Below are positions 17,420 to 25,876 of a DNA stretch of 64,000 nucleotides, in pieces (within the stretch, counting starts at the first letter, position 1; every line of letters starts with the position of its first letter). The position numbers and the translations under genes were made by a program. The stretch lies in assembly GCF_021602585.1 (NCBI RefSeq), contig NZ_BQIP01000027.1:1-64000 (forward strand), given 5' to 3'. The notes beneath the pieces are model-generated. The model made no database searches and was not told the DNA's origin. It saw only the letters and a program-made list of their open reading frames with translations. This stretch comes from Pseudomonas faucium (GTDB lineage Bacteria; Pseudomonadota; Gammaproteobacteria; Pseudomonadales; Pseudomonadaceae).

Positions 17420-18643
17420 ATGGACCTGATCTTTCGAAGTGTGCGCATCGATGATGCGCAACCGCTGCAGGATGTCGCCGTGCAGGGCGGCAGGATCGCA
17501 GCGATCGCCCCGGCCATTGCCGGCCAGGCCAGGCAAGAAGTGCAGGGCAACGGCAAGGTGCTGATCCCAGGCTTCGTCGAGGGCCACCTGCACCTGGAAA
17601 AAGCCCACGTCATGCACCGCAAGGCCAACCGTTCCGGCACCTTGCAAGAAGCCATCGCCGTGACCGCCGCGCTCAAGCCAAGCCTTACCCGTGACGACAT
17701 CCTCGCGCGTTCCACCCAGGTGCTGCGCGCACTGGTGCAGGCGGGCAGCACCCATGTTCGCGCCCACGCCGAGTTCGACCCGGCGCAGGGCTTCACCGGC
17801 CTGGATGTGGTGCTGGAACTGCGCGAAACCTTCCGCGATTTCATCGATATCCAGGTGGTCGCCTTCCCCCAGGAAGGGATTCTCAAGCTGCCTGGCATGC
17901 AAGACATGATGGTCCAGGCGATGGAAAAGGGCGCCGATGTCGTCGGCGGCATCCCGTACAACGACAGCTCGCCCCATGAGCACATCGACTTCGTCTTCGA
18001 CCTGGCCAAGCGCTTTGGCAAGGATATCGACCTGCACCAGGACTTTGCCGACGACGCCGAGCGCATGAGCATCGAATACGTGGCCCGCAAGACAATCGCC
18101 GAGGGCTACCAAGGGCGTGTCAGCGTGGGCCACCTGACCAGCCTCGGCGCGGTCGCCCCCGAGCGCCAGGCGCCGATCATCGCGCTGCTGCGCGAGGCGG
18201 GCATCAGCGTCATGTGCCTGCCCGCCACCGACCTGCACCTGGGCGCCCGCGGCGACAGCCACAACGTGCGCCGCACCTTGACCCCCGTGCGGGCACTGCG
18301 TGATGGCGGGGTGAACGTGTGCCTGGCGACCAACAACATCCGCAATGCCTTCACCCCCTATGGCACCGGCGACCTGCTGAACATCGCGCAACTGGCCTTG
18401 CCGGCCTGCCACCTGGGCGGTGCGGACGACCAGGCCACCTTGCTGTCGATGCTGACGACGGCGCCGGCCAAGGCGCTGGGGCTACAGGACTACGGGCTGG
18501 CCGTGGGCAAGCACGCCGACCTGGTGCTGCTGGACACCCGTGCGGTCAGTGATGTGGTGCTCGACCTGCCGGCGCGGCTGATGGTGCTCAAGCGCGGCAG
18601 GGTAGTGGCCACCTGCGAACATCGCCGCTCGGTGGGGTTCTGA
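17420..18643 (+). CDS. Cytosine-deaminase-like amidohydrolase with altered active site
   Basis: 407 residues, paralogous to the gene at 12515. The N-terminal metal pair HLH is at 56-58 (GFVEGHLHLEK), and VAFPQEG and VGHLTSLG are present. The deaminase H-x-x-E is HQDF (His206, Phe209), and the strand-8 Asp is Asn305 in ATNNIRNAF. The family's proton-shuttle Glu and nearly invariant Asp are therefore both replaced, so deaminase chemistry is doubtful. aggagtgaa precedes the ATG at 17420. Its place behind cynTS suggests a link to cyanate or a cyanate-yielding compound (inference). Confidence 0.82.
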   Translation: MDLIFRSVRIDDAQPLQDVAVQGGRIAAIAPAIAGQARQEVQGNGKVLIPGFVEGHLHLEKAHVMHRKANRSGTLQEAIAVTAALKPSLTRDDILARSTQVLRALVQAGSTHVRAHAEFDPAQGFTGLDVVLELRETFRDFIDIQVVAFPQEGILKLPGMQDMMVQAMEKGADVVGGIPYNDSSPHEHIDFVFDLAKRFGKDIDLHQDFADDAERMSIEYVARKTIAEGYQGRVSVGHLTSLGAVAPERQAPIIALLREAGISVMCLPATDLHLGARGDSHNVRRTLTPVRALRDGGVNVCLATNNIRNAFTPYGTGDLLNIAQLALPACHLGGADDQATLLSMLTTAPAKALGLQDYGLAVGKHADLVLLDTRAVSDVVLDLPARLMVLKRGRVVATCEHRRSVGF

Positions 18644-18654
18644 GCGCGTGACGC

Positions 18655-19596
18655 TCAGTGCACGTTGCTGGTAACGGCGTTGACGCCCTCCAGCGTTGCA
18701 AAGGAGATGTCTTTGGCCGTGAGCAAGAAATCACTCATGTAGGGCACCTCGAGCATGTCGCTGCGCACCGCCGCGAACAGTGTGGCCTGCAAGCCTTTGG
18801 CGCCCAGGCGCTTGGCGATGACATAGCCGCGTGTGGTGTATTCGTGCAGCGCCCAGTTCGGCAGGCAGCACACGCCCCGGCCGCTGGCCACCAGCTGCAT
18901 CATCATCACGGTCATCTCGGCGGTGCGCACCTGGGCCGGCTCAAGGTCGGCCGGGTCGAAGAAGCGGGTGAAGATGTCCAGCCGGTTTCGCTCGATCGGG
19001 TAGGTGATCAGGGTCTGGCCGGCGATGTCGGCAGCTTCCAGGTAGGGCTTTTCGCGCAGGGCATGGTGCTTGTCGATGGCCAGCATCGCCTCGTACTCGA
19101 ACAGCGGCACGTAGGTGATCCCGGGCAGGGGCAGCGGGTCGGAGGTCACCACCAGGTCGAGGTCGCCGCGCTCCAGGGCCGGCAGGGGCGCGAAGGAAAG
19201 GCCTGAGGCCAGGTCCAGTTCGACTTCAGGCCAGGCGCCGCGAAACTCGTCGAGCGAGGGCATCAGCCACTGGTAGCAGCTGTGGCACTCGATGGCGATG
19301 TGCAGCCGCTCCGCTGTGCCGCCCGCCAGCCGGGTCAGGTTGCGCTCCGTGCTGCGGATCAATGGCAGTACCTGGTCGGCCAGCTGCAGCAGCTTGAGGC
19401 CGGCGGTGGTGAAACGCACCGGTTTGGACTTGCGCACGAACACCGGCATGCCGATGCGGTTTTCCAGCTCGCGGAACTGGTGGGACAGCGCCGACTGGGT
19501 CAGGTGCAGGCGTTCGGCGGCCTCGGGCAGGCTGTCGGTTTCGCGCAGGGCATGCAGGGTGCGCAGGTATCTCAAGTCGATCATGGGCGAAGGCAA
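18655..19596 (-). CDS. metR: MetR, LysR-family regulator of methionine synthesis
   Basis: 313 residues. The N-terminus (MIDLRYLRTLHALRETDSLPEAAERLHLTQSALSHQ) and the motifs QLVASGRGVCCLPNWAL and AIECHSCYQWLMP are characteristic of MetR, which senses homocysteine and activates met genes. The first ATG (19596) gives MPSPMIDL; the internal ATG at 19584 is equally possible. It lies 4 bases after the flavin reductase on the same strand, so it ends the mesX-mesD operon. A perfect TGAA-N5-TTCA MetR box lies upstream of mesX. Confidence 0.9.
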   Translation of the reverse strand: MPSPMIDLRYLRTLHALRETDSLPEAAERLHLTQSALSHQFRELENRIGMPVFVRKSKPVRFTTAGLKLLQLADQVLPLIRSTERNLTRLAGGTAERLHIAIECHSCYQWLMPSLDEFRGAWPEVELDLASGLSFAPLPALERGDLDLVVTSDPLPLPGITYVPLFEYEAMLAIDKHHALREKPYLEAADIAGQTLITYPIERNRLDIFTRFFDPADLEPAQVRTAEMTVMMMQLVASGRGVCCLPNWALHEYTTRGYVIAKRLGAKGLQATLFAAVRSDMLEVPYMSDFLLTAKDISFATLEGVNAVTSNVH

Positions 19597-19600
19597 GCGC

Positions 19601-20110
19601 TCAGGCCGCGCCAGGCGCGGCGAGGTTGCAATATTGTCCTTTGTAGTACAGCAAGGGTTGAGTGGCGCCCGTGTCGTGCAGGTTCAGCGCTTTGACTTCG
19701 CCAATCACGATCAGGTGATCGCCGGCGGCGTGTTCGGCGTGGATTTCGCAATCAAGCCAGTGCAGGCTGCCGGCAAGCAGCGGGTTGCCCAGCGGCGAGG
19801 GTTGCCATTGCACGCCCTGCCACTTGTCGCTGCCCTTGCGGGCGAACTGGTTGGAAATGCCCACCTGTTCGCCGGCAAGGATGTTCACCGCGAACCGGCC
19901 CGCCTTGCGCATGCCGGGGTAGCTGGCCGATTCGCGCATCACGCTGAACGACACCAGCGGCGGGCTCACCGACACGCTGTGGAACGACTGGCAGGTGAAG
20001 CCGACCGGCTGCTCATCGACCAGTGAGGTGATCACCGTGATGCCGGAGGCGTAATGCCCGAGCGCCTTGCGAAAGCTCAATGGCTCGATGGCAATACTGG
20101 AAGGTGACAT
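19601..20110 (-). CDS. Flavin reductase family protein
   Basis: A 169-residue FMN-binding split-barrel reductase (SFRKALGHYASGITVITSL; GFTCQSFHSVSVSPPLVSFSV). It supplies reduced flavin to a partner enzyme. The ATG at 20110 (MSPSSIAIEPL) has cagga upstream; the longer frame to 20179 overlaps mesD. It sits 25 bases after mesD. As MesD/MesX methionine synthesis is oxygen-dependent, a reduced-flavin supply fits, but the direct partnership is inferred. Confidence 0.85.
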   Translation of the reverse strand: MSPSSIAIEPLSFRKALGHYASGITVITSLVDEQPVGFTCQSFHSVSVSPPLVSFSVMRESASYPGMRKAGRFAVNILAGEQVGISNQFARKGSDKWQGVQWQPSPLGNPLLAGSLHWLDCEIHAEHAAGDHLIVIGEVKALNLHDTGATQPLLYYKGQYCNLAAPGAA

Positions 20111-20135
20111 GGCAAGTCCTGAAGTTTGGCGGCCT

Positions 20136-21167
20136 TCAACGGCCCGAAAGTTCGCTGCGAACGATGGCTGCGCCGGCACTCAGGGCATTGAGCTTGCCGC
20201 GCGCGACCTGGCGCGGCAGCGGGGCCATGCCGCAGTTGGTGCACGGGTAGAGCTTGTCGGCATCGACGAATTGCAGCGCCTTGCGCAGGGTGTTGGCGAC
20301 TTCCTCGGGGGTCTCGATCGCGTGGCTGGCCACGTCGATGGCGCCGACCATCACTTTCTTGCCGCGAATGAGTTCGATCAGCTCCATCGGCACGTGCGAG
20401 TTGTGGCATTCCAGCGAAACGATATCGATGCTCGATTGCTGAAGCTTGGGGAAGGCTTCTTCGTACTGGCGCCATTCAGAGCCCAAGGTCTTCTTCCAGT
20501 CGGTGTTGGCCTTGATGCCGTAGCCGTAGCAGATATGCACGGCGGTTTCGCACTTGAGGCCTTCGATGGCCCGTTCCAGGGTCGCCACCCCCCAGTCGTT
20601 CACCTCGTCGAAGAACACGTTGAACGCAGGCTCATCGAACTGGATGATGTCGACGCCAGCAGCTTCCAGCTCGCGGGCTTCCTGGTTGAGGATCTTGGCA
20701 AACTCCCAGGCCAGTTTCTCGCGGCTCTTGTAGTGGCTGTCGTACAGCGTGTCGATCATGGTCATGGGGCCTGGCAGCGCCCACTTGATGGGTTGCCCGG
20801 TTTGCTGGCGGAGGAACTTGGCGTCCTCGACGAACACTGGCTTGCGCCGCGCGACGGCACCCACCACCGTGGGCACGCTGGCATCGTAGCGGTCACGGAT
20901 CCTGACGGTTTCACGCTGCTCGAAGTCAACGCCGTCCAGGTGTTCGATGAAGGTGGTGACGAAGTGCTGGCGGGTCTGTTCGCCATCGCTGACGATGTCG
21001 ATGCCTGCCTGTTGCTGTTCTTGCAACGCCAGGCGCAGGGCGTCCTGCTTGCCGTCGAGCAAGGCCTGATCCTGCAGTTTCCAGGGCGACCAGAGGGTTT
21101 CGGGCTCCGCGAGCCAGGAGGGTTTGGGCAGGCTGCCGGCAGTCGAAGTAGGTAACAGCTTATTCAC
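20136..21167 (-). CDS. mesD: Folate-independent methionine synthase, core-MetE type
   Basis: A 343-residue MetE C-terminal-domain-like methyltransferase (MNKLLPTSTAGSLPKPSWLA). It methylates homocysteine to methionine but lacks the folate-binding N-terminal half of MetE (~750 residues). Zinc ligands are visible: His and Cys of HICYGYG, Glu of SLECH and Cys of TNCGMAPLP. DUF1852 (MesX) directly upstream marks the MesD type, which is known to need MesX and oxygen. The methyl donor of this family was, as far as I know, not established. It lies 27 bases downstream of mesX. Confidence 0.9.
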   Translation of the reverse strand: MNKLLPTSTAGSLPKPSWLAEPETLWSPWKLQDQALLDGKQDALRLALQEQQQAGIDIVSDGEQTRQHFVTTFIEHLDGVDFEQRETVRIRDRYDASVPTVVGAVARRKPVFVEDAKFLRQQTGQPIKWALPGPMTMIDTLYDSHYKSREKLAWEFAKILNQEARELEAAGVDIIQFDEPAFNVFFDEVNDWGVATLERAIEGLKCETAVHICYGYGIKANTDWKKTLGSEWRQYEEAFPKLQQSSIDIVSLECHNSHVPMELIELIRGKKVMVGAIDVASHAIETPEEVANTLRKALQFVDADKLYPCTNCGMAPLPRQVARGKLNALSAGAAIVRSELSGR

Positions 21168-21194
21168 GAGAAAAGACCTTGTAGTGTCTGAATG

Positions 21195-22181
21195 TCAGAC
21201 AGCGTAGTGGCTGGACCACTGCTCAAGTACCGCGCCGTAAGGTTTGATGAAGTGTTCTTCGACAAACCGCCCTTGTTCGATGGCCAAGCGGCTGCGTTCT
21301 TCCCGGTCATAAACAATACGCGTCAGCGAATAATCCTCGTGCTGCAAACTTGGCTGATAAGACGTGCCGGCGGCAGAGTTGGCGTTGTAGATTTCCGGGC
21401 GGTAGATCTTCTGGAAGGTGTCCATGGTGCTGATGGTGCTGATCAATTCAAGGGCGGTGTAATCGCTGAGCAAATCACCGGCAAAATAGAATGCCAGTGG
21501 CGCAACGCTGTTTGCCGGCATGAAGTAACGCACGCTCAGGCCCATCTTCTGGAAGTACGCATCGGTCAAGGAATATTCATCTTGCTGGTATTCCTGGCCG
21601 AGCACCGGGTGCTGGTTTTCAATGCGCTGGTAGGTCTTGCTGCTGGACACGCTCAGGCAGATGACCGGCGGCTTGGCAAAATGCGCTTTATAGGCGCTGG
21701 AATTGACGAAGGCCTTGAACAGCTTGCCGTGCAGCTCGCCAAAATGTGCCGGTGTGCTGAACGCCGAGGCGCCTTGGTTGTGCCCCAGCAGCAGGACGCT
21801 GAAGTCGTAATCGCGCACGTAGGATGAAAAATTGTTGCCCACCACGCCTTCGATGCGCGCGCCGGTGTGTCGGTCGACGATGCAGGTTTTCAGTATTTCG
21901 ATCAACGGCAGGGCGTTATCGCCGCGTGCGGCATCCAGGGTCATTGCCACCGAAATGATTTCAAGCTCGACGCTGTAGCGGTCGCCTTTGGGATTATCCC
22001 AATGGGCCAGTGCATTGAAGCGGTTATCGATCATGCGCAGGGTATTGCGCAAGTTCTGCTGGCGGCTCGCGCCCCTGGCCAAATTGGCAAAGTTGGTGGT
22101 GAGGCGAGTATTTTCAGCAGGCTGATAATGTTCGTCGAAACGAATGCTGTTGATCGCGAAGTTGAAAATGTCCTGCGTCAT
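21195..22181 (-). CDS. mesX: MesX, DUF1852 partner of MesD
   Basis: A 328-residue DUF1852 protein (MTQDIFNFAINSIRFDEHYQP). The family is genetically required with MesD for methionine synthesis; its chemistry is unknown. The ATG at 22181 is chosen over a GTG at 22196. It is the first gene of the mesX-mesD-flavin reductase-metR operon. A MetR box (22259-22271) and an A/T-rich candidate -10 (tataaa near 22205) lie upstream. A small palindrome, tgtctga-atg-tcagaca (21185-21201), overlaps its stop. Confidence 0.9.
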   Translation of the reverse strand: MTQDIFNFAINSIRFDEHYQPAENTRLTTNFANLARGASRQQNLRNTLRMIDNRFNALAHWDNPKGDRYSVELEIISVAMTLDAARGDNALPLIEILKTCIVDRHTGARIEGVVGNNFSSYVRDYDFSVLLLGHNQGASAFSTPAHFGELHGKLFKAFVNSSAYKAHFAKPPVICLSVSSSKTYQRIENQHPVLGQEYQQDEYSLTDAYFQKMGLSVRYFMPANSVAPLAFYFAGDLLSDYTALELISTISTMDTFQKIYRPEIYNANSAAGTSYQPSLQHEDYSLTRIVYDREERSRLAIEQGRFVEEHFIKPYGAVLEQWSSHYAV

Positions 22182-22258
22182 GATTGGCGGTCCCACTCGA
22201 ATATTTATAATCGCTTAATTGAGGCGCATTTTAGGTTGAGGTATTGAGTGAGTGGAAC

Positions 22259-22271
22259 TGAAACGAATTCA
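22259..22271 (-). promoter_or_regulatory. MetR binding site
   Basis: tgaaacgaattca is a perfect match to the MetR consensus TGAA-N5-TTCA. It lies 78-90 bases upstream of the mesX ATG, the position expected of an activator, and metR is the last gene of the same operon. Confidence 0.75.
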
Positions 22272-22315
22272 CAAAACCTTTAGCCCTGTTCATGACGCAC
22301 GCTGCGCAAGCGTAT

Positions 22316-23326
22316 TTATTGCCCGGCATCACCGGTTGCGAATGCGCTCGACAGGGTTTCCAGGCCGCGGAACAGGCGAATCCCCGCCTGCATGGCGTCG
22401 GCGTCGAGGATGATGATGCGCCCCTGCCTGACCGCCTCCATCTGCCGGGTCACCGGGTCGTTGCGCAGGAATTCGAGTTTTTTCTGGTGGTCGTCCGCCG
22501 GGAAGCGGCGGCGGTCCATGCGGGCGATGATGATCCAGGTGGGGTTGGCTTTTGCCAGGGTTTCCCAGCCGACCGTTGGCCATTCCTCGTGGGACTGCAC
22601 GACATTGCGCACGCCAAGGGTCTGCAGCATGAAGTCGGCCACCCCTTGGCGGCCGGCCACGTAAGGGTCGAGGGCAAGGTCGGCGCTGGAGAACCAGAAC
22701 AGCGCCGAGGTGTTCGACAAGTCCTTGCCGGCGAGCCGTTGCCGGGCATGTTCCAGCTGCCCCTGCAGCTGTTGGTTCAGCGCCTCGCCGCGGGCCTGCA
22801 CATCGAAGATCGCCGCCAGCTGGCTGACACTTTTGTAGAGGGTCTCGATCCTGAAGGACTGGGTACGGGTGCCGTCGGCGCCGACCAGGTTGTCCTTGCC
22901 TTCGCAGTCCGAAGGCAGCAGGTAGGTCGGGATCTTCAGCTCGGCGAACTGCTCGCGGGTGGCGACCGCGCCCTGGGGGCCGACCATCCACTCGAACTGC
23001 ACCGTCACCAGCTGCGGGCGCTTGCCGACCACGGCCTCGAAGCTCGGTTCGTTGTTGGCCAGGCGCTCGACCTTGGCATCCTGCGCCTGGAACTCGGGCA
23101 GCACGTTGTTGAACCACAGCGAGGAGCCTGCGAGCTTGCTGCCAAGGCCCAGGGCATAGAGCATCTCGGTGCCGGCCTGGCCGATGCTGACGGCGCGTGC
23201 CGGGGCCTGGGCAAAGGTCTGCGGCGCAGCGCAGTTGTCGATCGTCAGGGGGTAGTGCGTGGCGCCAGCCTGGGCCAGGCCTGGCAGGCTCAATGCGCCG
23301 AGCAAGGCAGCGATGCGGGGCAGCAT
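22316..23326 (-). CDS. ABC-type substrate-binding protein, BtuF-like, riboswitch-controlled
   Basis: A 336-residue periplasmic protein with a clear signal peptide (MLPRIAALLGALSLPGLAQAG). It has the helical-backbone metal/cobalamin/siderophore-binding fold (RAVSIGQAGTEMLYALGLGSKL ... ALFWFSSADLAL). The ATG at 23326 has caggagatcg upstream; a longer frame to 23440 enters the riboswitch leader. The cobalamin riboswitch in its leader marks the ligand as cobalamin, a corrinoid or cobalt. No permease or ATPase gene is adjacent, so it must pair with a transporter elsewhere. Confidence 0.85.
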   Translation of the reverse strand: MLPRIAALLGALSLPGLAQAGATHYPLTIDNCAAPQTFAQAPARAVSIGQAGTEMLYALGLGSKLAGSSLWFNNVLPEFQAQDAKVERLANNEPSFEAVVGKRPQLVTVQFEWMVGPQGAVATREQFAELKIPTYLLPSDCEGKDNLVGADGTRTQSFRIETLYKSVSQLAAIFDVQARGEALNQQLQGQLEHARQRLAGKDLSNTSALFWFSSADLALDPYVAGRQGVADFMLQTLGVRNVVQSHEEWPTVGWETLAKANPTWIIIARMDRRRFPADDHQKKLEFLRNDPVTRQMEAVRQGRIIILDADAMQAGIRLFRGLETLSSAFATGDAGQ

Positions 23327-23461
23327 GGGGCGATCTCCTGTCGAACGTTGCGCGGCACAGGCGCACGGACAGGCATCACCTTGCCCCGTGCAGGCACGGG
23401 GCAGGCCCAGGGCAGGGCAGAGGATGGCCATCCCGGACACCCCGCCGGTTGGTGAATGTGT

Positions 23462-23645
23462 GCCGGCAGGTCTCCTGACTGGTGCGTCATGGCCCGGCTC
23501 CTGCCTTCCCGGAGAGTGTCCAGTGGCGTTTCAGGAGCGGGCTCGGCACCTACAGTTGCGGGGGCAGTTCCGTTTGGCTCGCATGCGGGCGAGCGACGGA
23601 TTCCCTATTAGTTCCGTGATGGAAACCGGCGGGCGGCATCCTAGA
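23462..23645 (-). ncRNA. Cobalamin riboswitch
   Basis: Reading the minus strand, the leader contains aatagggaatc, ggaactgcccccgcaactgta, the gccactg motif (23521-23527) and the hallmark B12 box agtcaggagacctgcc (23465-23481), in the right order and spacing. It begins about 30 bases past the L,D-transpeptidase stop and ends about 135 bases before the BtuF-like ATG. High adenosylcobalamin should switch the gene off. Confidence 0.92.
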
Positions 23646-23677
23646 CCATCTGCCAGGCGATGGACAAGGGCGCGGGC

Positions 23678-24394
23678 CTACTTGCTGGCAATCGACTGGT
23701 TCGGCAACGGGCAGCTCTGGTCGTTGAGAAAGTGCGATTTCTTCAGCCAGTCCTGCTGCGGGTAGTAGGCGAACACGTAGCTGCCACGCTGCAGCGTGTC
23801 GATCAGCTTGCCGGCGATTGCCGGGCGCACCGCAGGGCAGCCCTGGCTGCGGCCCAGGCGGCCGAGCCCGGGCACCACCTTGGGGTCGGCATAGGCGGCG
23901 GCATGCATGACGATCGCCCGCGACATGCTGTTGTCGTTGAACCCAGGCTCCAGCCCCTGCAGGCGCAACGAGCGGCCGTGCTTGCCGCTGTAGGTCTGGC
24001 CGGTTTCATACAGGCCGATGGAGGACTGGTAGCTGTTCGGCGCGTTGGAGAAGGTGCTCGGCACATCGGCGCCGCTGTTCTTGCCGTGGGCCACCCACTC
24101 TTCGAACAACAGCTTGCGGGCGTTCAGGTCGAACACCCACAGGCGTTTGTCACGCGAGGCCTTGGAGTAGTCGATCACCGTCAGCAACTTGCCCGGGTCG
24201 TTGTGGCTGGCGCAGGTGTAGGCGGTGAGTGCCAGGGCCAGGGTCTCGACGCTGGCGTTCGGCGCCAGTTGCTGCAGTTCGGCGGCGCTGGGCAGTGATT
24301 GCGCCTGGGCGGGTAGCCAGGCGCCGAGGAAAAACAGGCCAATACTGGCCGCTGAGAGCCGCAGGGCTCCCCGCAAAGGTTCGAACATCGACAT
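23678..24394 (-). CDS. Murein L,D-transpeptidase catalytic domain protein (YkuD_2 type)
   Basis: 238 residues with an N-terminal signal segment (LRLSAASIGLFFLGAWLPAQAQS). The C-terminal half has the YkuD_2 pattern: AIVMHAAAYADP with the catalytic His, and GRSQGCPAVRP with the catalytic Cys. It probably acts in the periplasm on peptidoglycan. It ends just before the cobalamin riboswitch of the next gene. A 110-base spacer, which contains a 7-bp inverted repeat (atcaagc/gcttgat, 24435-24457), separates it from a second L,D-transpeptidase upstream. Confidence 0.85.
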   Translation of the reverse strand: MSMFEPLRGALRLSAASIGLFFLGAWLPAQAQSLPSAAELQQLAPNASVETLALALTAYTCASHNDPGKLLTVIDYSKASRDKRLWVFDLNARKLLFEEWVAHGKNSGADVPSTFSNAPNSYQSSIGLYETGQTYSGKHGRSLRLQGLEPGFNDNSMSRAIVMHAAAYADPKVVPGLGRLGRSQGCPAVRPAIAGKLIDTLQRGSYVFAYYPQQDWLKKSHFLNDQSCPLPNQSIASK

Positions 24395-24504
24395 GGATTA
24401 TCCTGTTGAAGACCTGTCTGGGGTCGCAAGCAAGATCAAGCGAAGACTCAGCTTGATTGAAGGCCAAAGGCCGCTACTTTGCTTGAAATTCACAGGTTTG
24501 CCGA

Positions 24505-25539
24505 TCATTTCTTGACCAATGGCTTAGCATCCTCGCCGTCGTCGGTGCTGATCACGGTGAATTGGCCGTTGCTGCGGGTATCGCGGGTGGAGGCCCAGTC
24601 GGTGATCACCAGCATGGTGCCGACGTCCATCGCCGCACGCAGGTGATGGCGAAATTCCGGGCTCATGTTCAACTGCCCCAGCTGCTCGTAGGGCGTGTCC
24701 CCGTACTCCGGGTTACTCAGGCCCACCACCGACCAGCGCAACGGCAGCGCGCCGTCCAGTGCCAGGGCAGACGGTTTTTGCAGCAGCGAATACACCGCCA
24801 TGCCGCTGCGATGGCGGCTGCTTTCCAGGGTCAGCGCCGGCGCCGAGCCGATCAGCTGGCCGCCGCGAAACACGTAGGCGCGAAGGTCGGCGCGGCTGAT
24901 CAGGATCGACAGCGGCCCGGCGGCAGGGTCGGGGTCGCTCCAGAACTGCTGGTTGTTCAACACCAGCGGGCCCTGGGCCTTGCCATCGCTGACCGTCGGC
25001 GCCAGCACGCCGGGGTGGTAGACCTCCACCGGGGCACTGTGGGTGTCGGAGACGATCACGGTGGTCGAGCTGAACCCGGTGACCTCATACAGCTTCTTGG
25101 CAAATTCCATCGGCAGCCGCACGCAGCCATGGGAGGCGGGGTAGCCCGGCAGATGGCCCGCGTGCAGGGCAATGCCGTCCCAGGTCAGGCGCTCCATGTA
25201 GGGCATGGGGGCGCTGTTGTAGAGGCTGGATTTGTGCTCGACCTTCTTCTGCAGAATGCTGAACACCCCGGTGGGGGTTTCGCGCCCGGCCTTGCCGCTG
25301 CTCACGGTACTGACGCCGATGGCGATGCCATTGCGATAGACGTAGGCACGCTGCTCGGTGAGGCTGATCACCACCGTGACCGGGCCCACCGGCGAGACTT
25401 GCGGGTACCAGAGAAACTGGCCCGGCTTGAGGCTGTCGAGCTGGCTCCTGAGCTGGGCCGGGCTGGGCACCTTGAGTGGGGCTGCCGTGGCCAGTGCGCC
25501 GGCAAGTAACAAAGCCATTCCTAGCGATACACGCAACAT
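24505..25539 (-). CDS. L,D-transpeptidase (YkuD family)
   Basis: A 344-residue exported protein (MLRVSLGMALLLAGALATAAP signal peptide; starts at 25548 or 25554 are possible). The YkuD domain (about residues 50-165) has the catalytic signature IALHAGHLPGYPASHGCVRLP (His ... Ser-His-Gly-Cys-Val-Arg). A second C-terminal region (ILISRADLRAYVFRGGQLIG) repeats the YkuD strand pattern without the Cys, suggesting an internal degenerate duplicate. The role is 3-3 cross-linking or lipoprotein attachment in peptidoglycan. Confidence 0.85.
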   Translation of the reverse strand: MLRVSLGMALLLAGALATAAPLKVPSPAQLRSQLDSLKPGQFLWYPQVSPVGPVTVVISLTEQRAYVYRNGIAIGVSTVSSGKAGRETPTGVFSILQKKVEHKSSLYNSAPMPYMERLTWDGIALHAGHLPGYPASHGCVRLPMEFAKKLYEVTGFSSTTVIVSDTHSAPVEVYHPGVLAPTVSDGKAQGPLVLNNQQFWSDPDPAAGPLSILISRADLRAYVFRGGQLIGSAPALTLESSRHRSGMAVYSLLQKPSALALDGALPLRWSVVGLSNPEYGDTPYEQLGQLNMSPEFRHHLRAAMDVGTMLVITDWASTRDTRSNGQFTVISTDDGEDAKPLVKK

Positions 25540-25876
25540 CGATTCCATCCTCATGGCGCCATGCGCGCAGCTTAATCGCAACCTTCGTTATCCGGCAAAT
25601 CAGTGCAGTTTTGCCAACTAATCCCACATCCGCGCCATTGCAGTTATTCCAAATCAATCTGTCAGCCAGCCACTTCGCTTCGATTATTGCGCCCGGTCAA
25701 TGGCGCGATACCCAGCGCTCACTACAATTGCCCTGCTTCATCCCTCCTGACACTCGCTCACCCGCCCTCAAGGCAGTGAACCAGTCGCCCGGCCCCACAG
25801 TGGCAGCCTTCGATCGCGCAATGGATTATCTGCTTGCCACTCAATCTGTGAAATCCAGAAAGATGGGAGTACTAGC
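25540..25876. other. Intergenic region before the triple-Rid gene
   Basis: A 337-base gap between divergent genes. No coding pattern, RNA or strong hairpin is seen. It must contain both promoters. The triple-Rid ATG has gggagtacta upstream. Confidence 0.6.

Noticed and set aside
21185-21201. Perfect 7-bp palindrome at the end of mesX considered as a terminator
   Set aside because: The loop is only 3 bases, the stem overlaps the stop codon and no T-run follows. mesD starts 28 bases on, so termination is unlikely.
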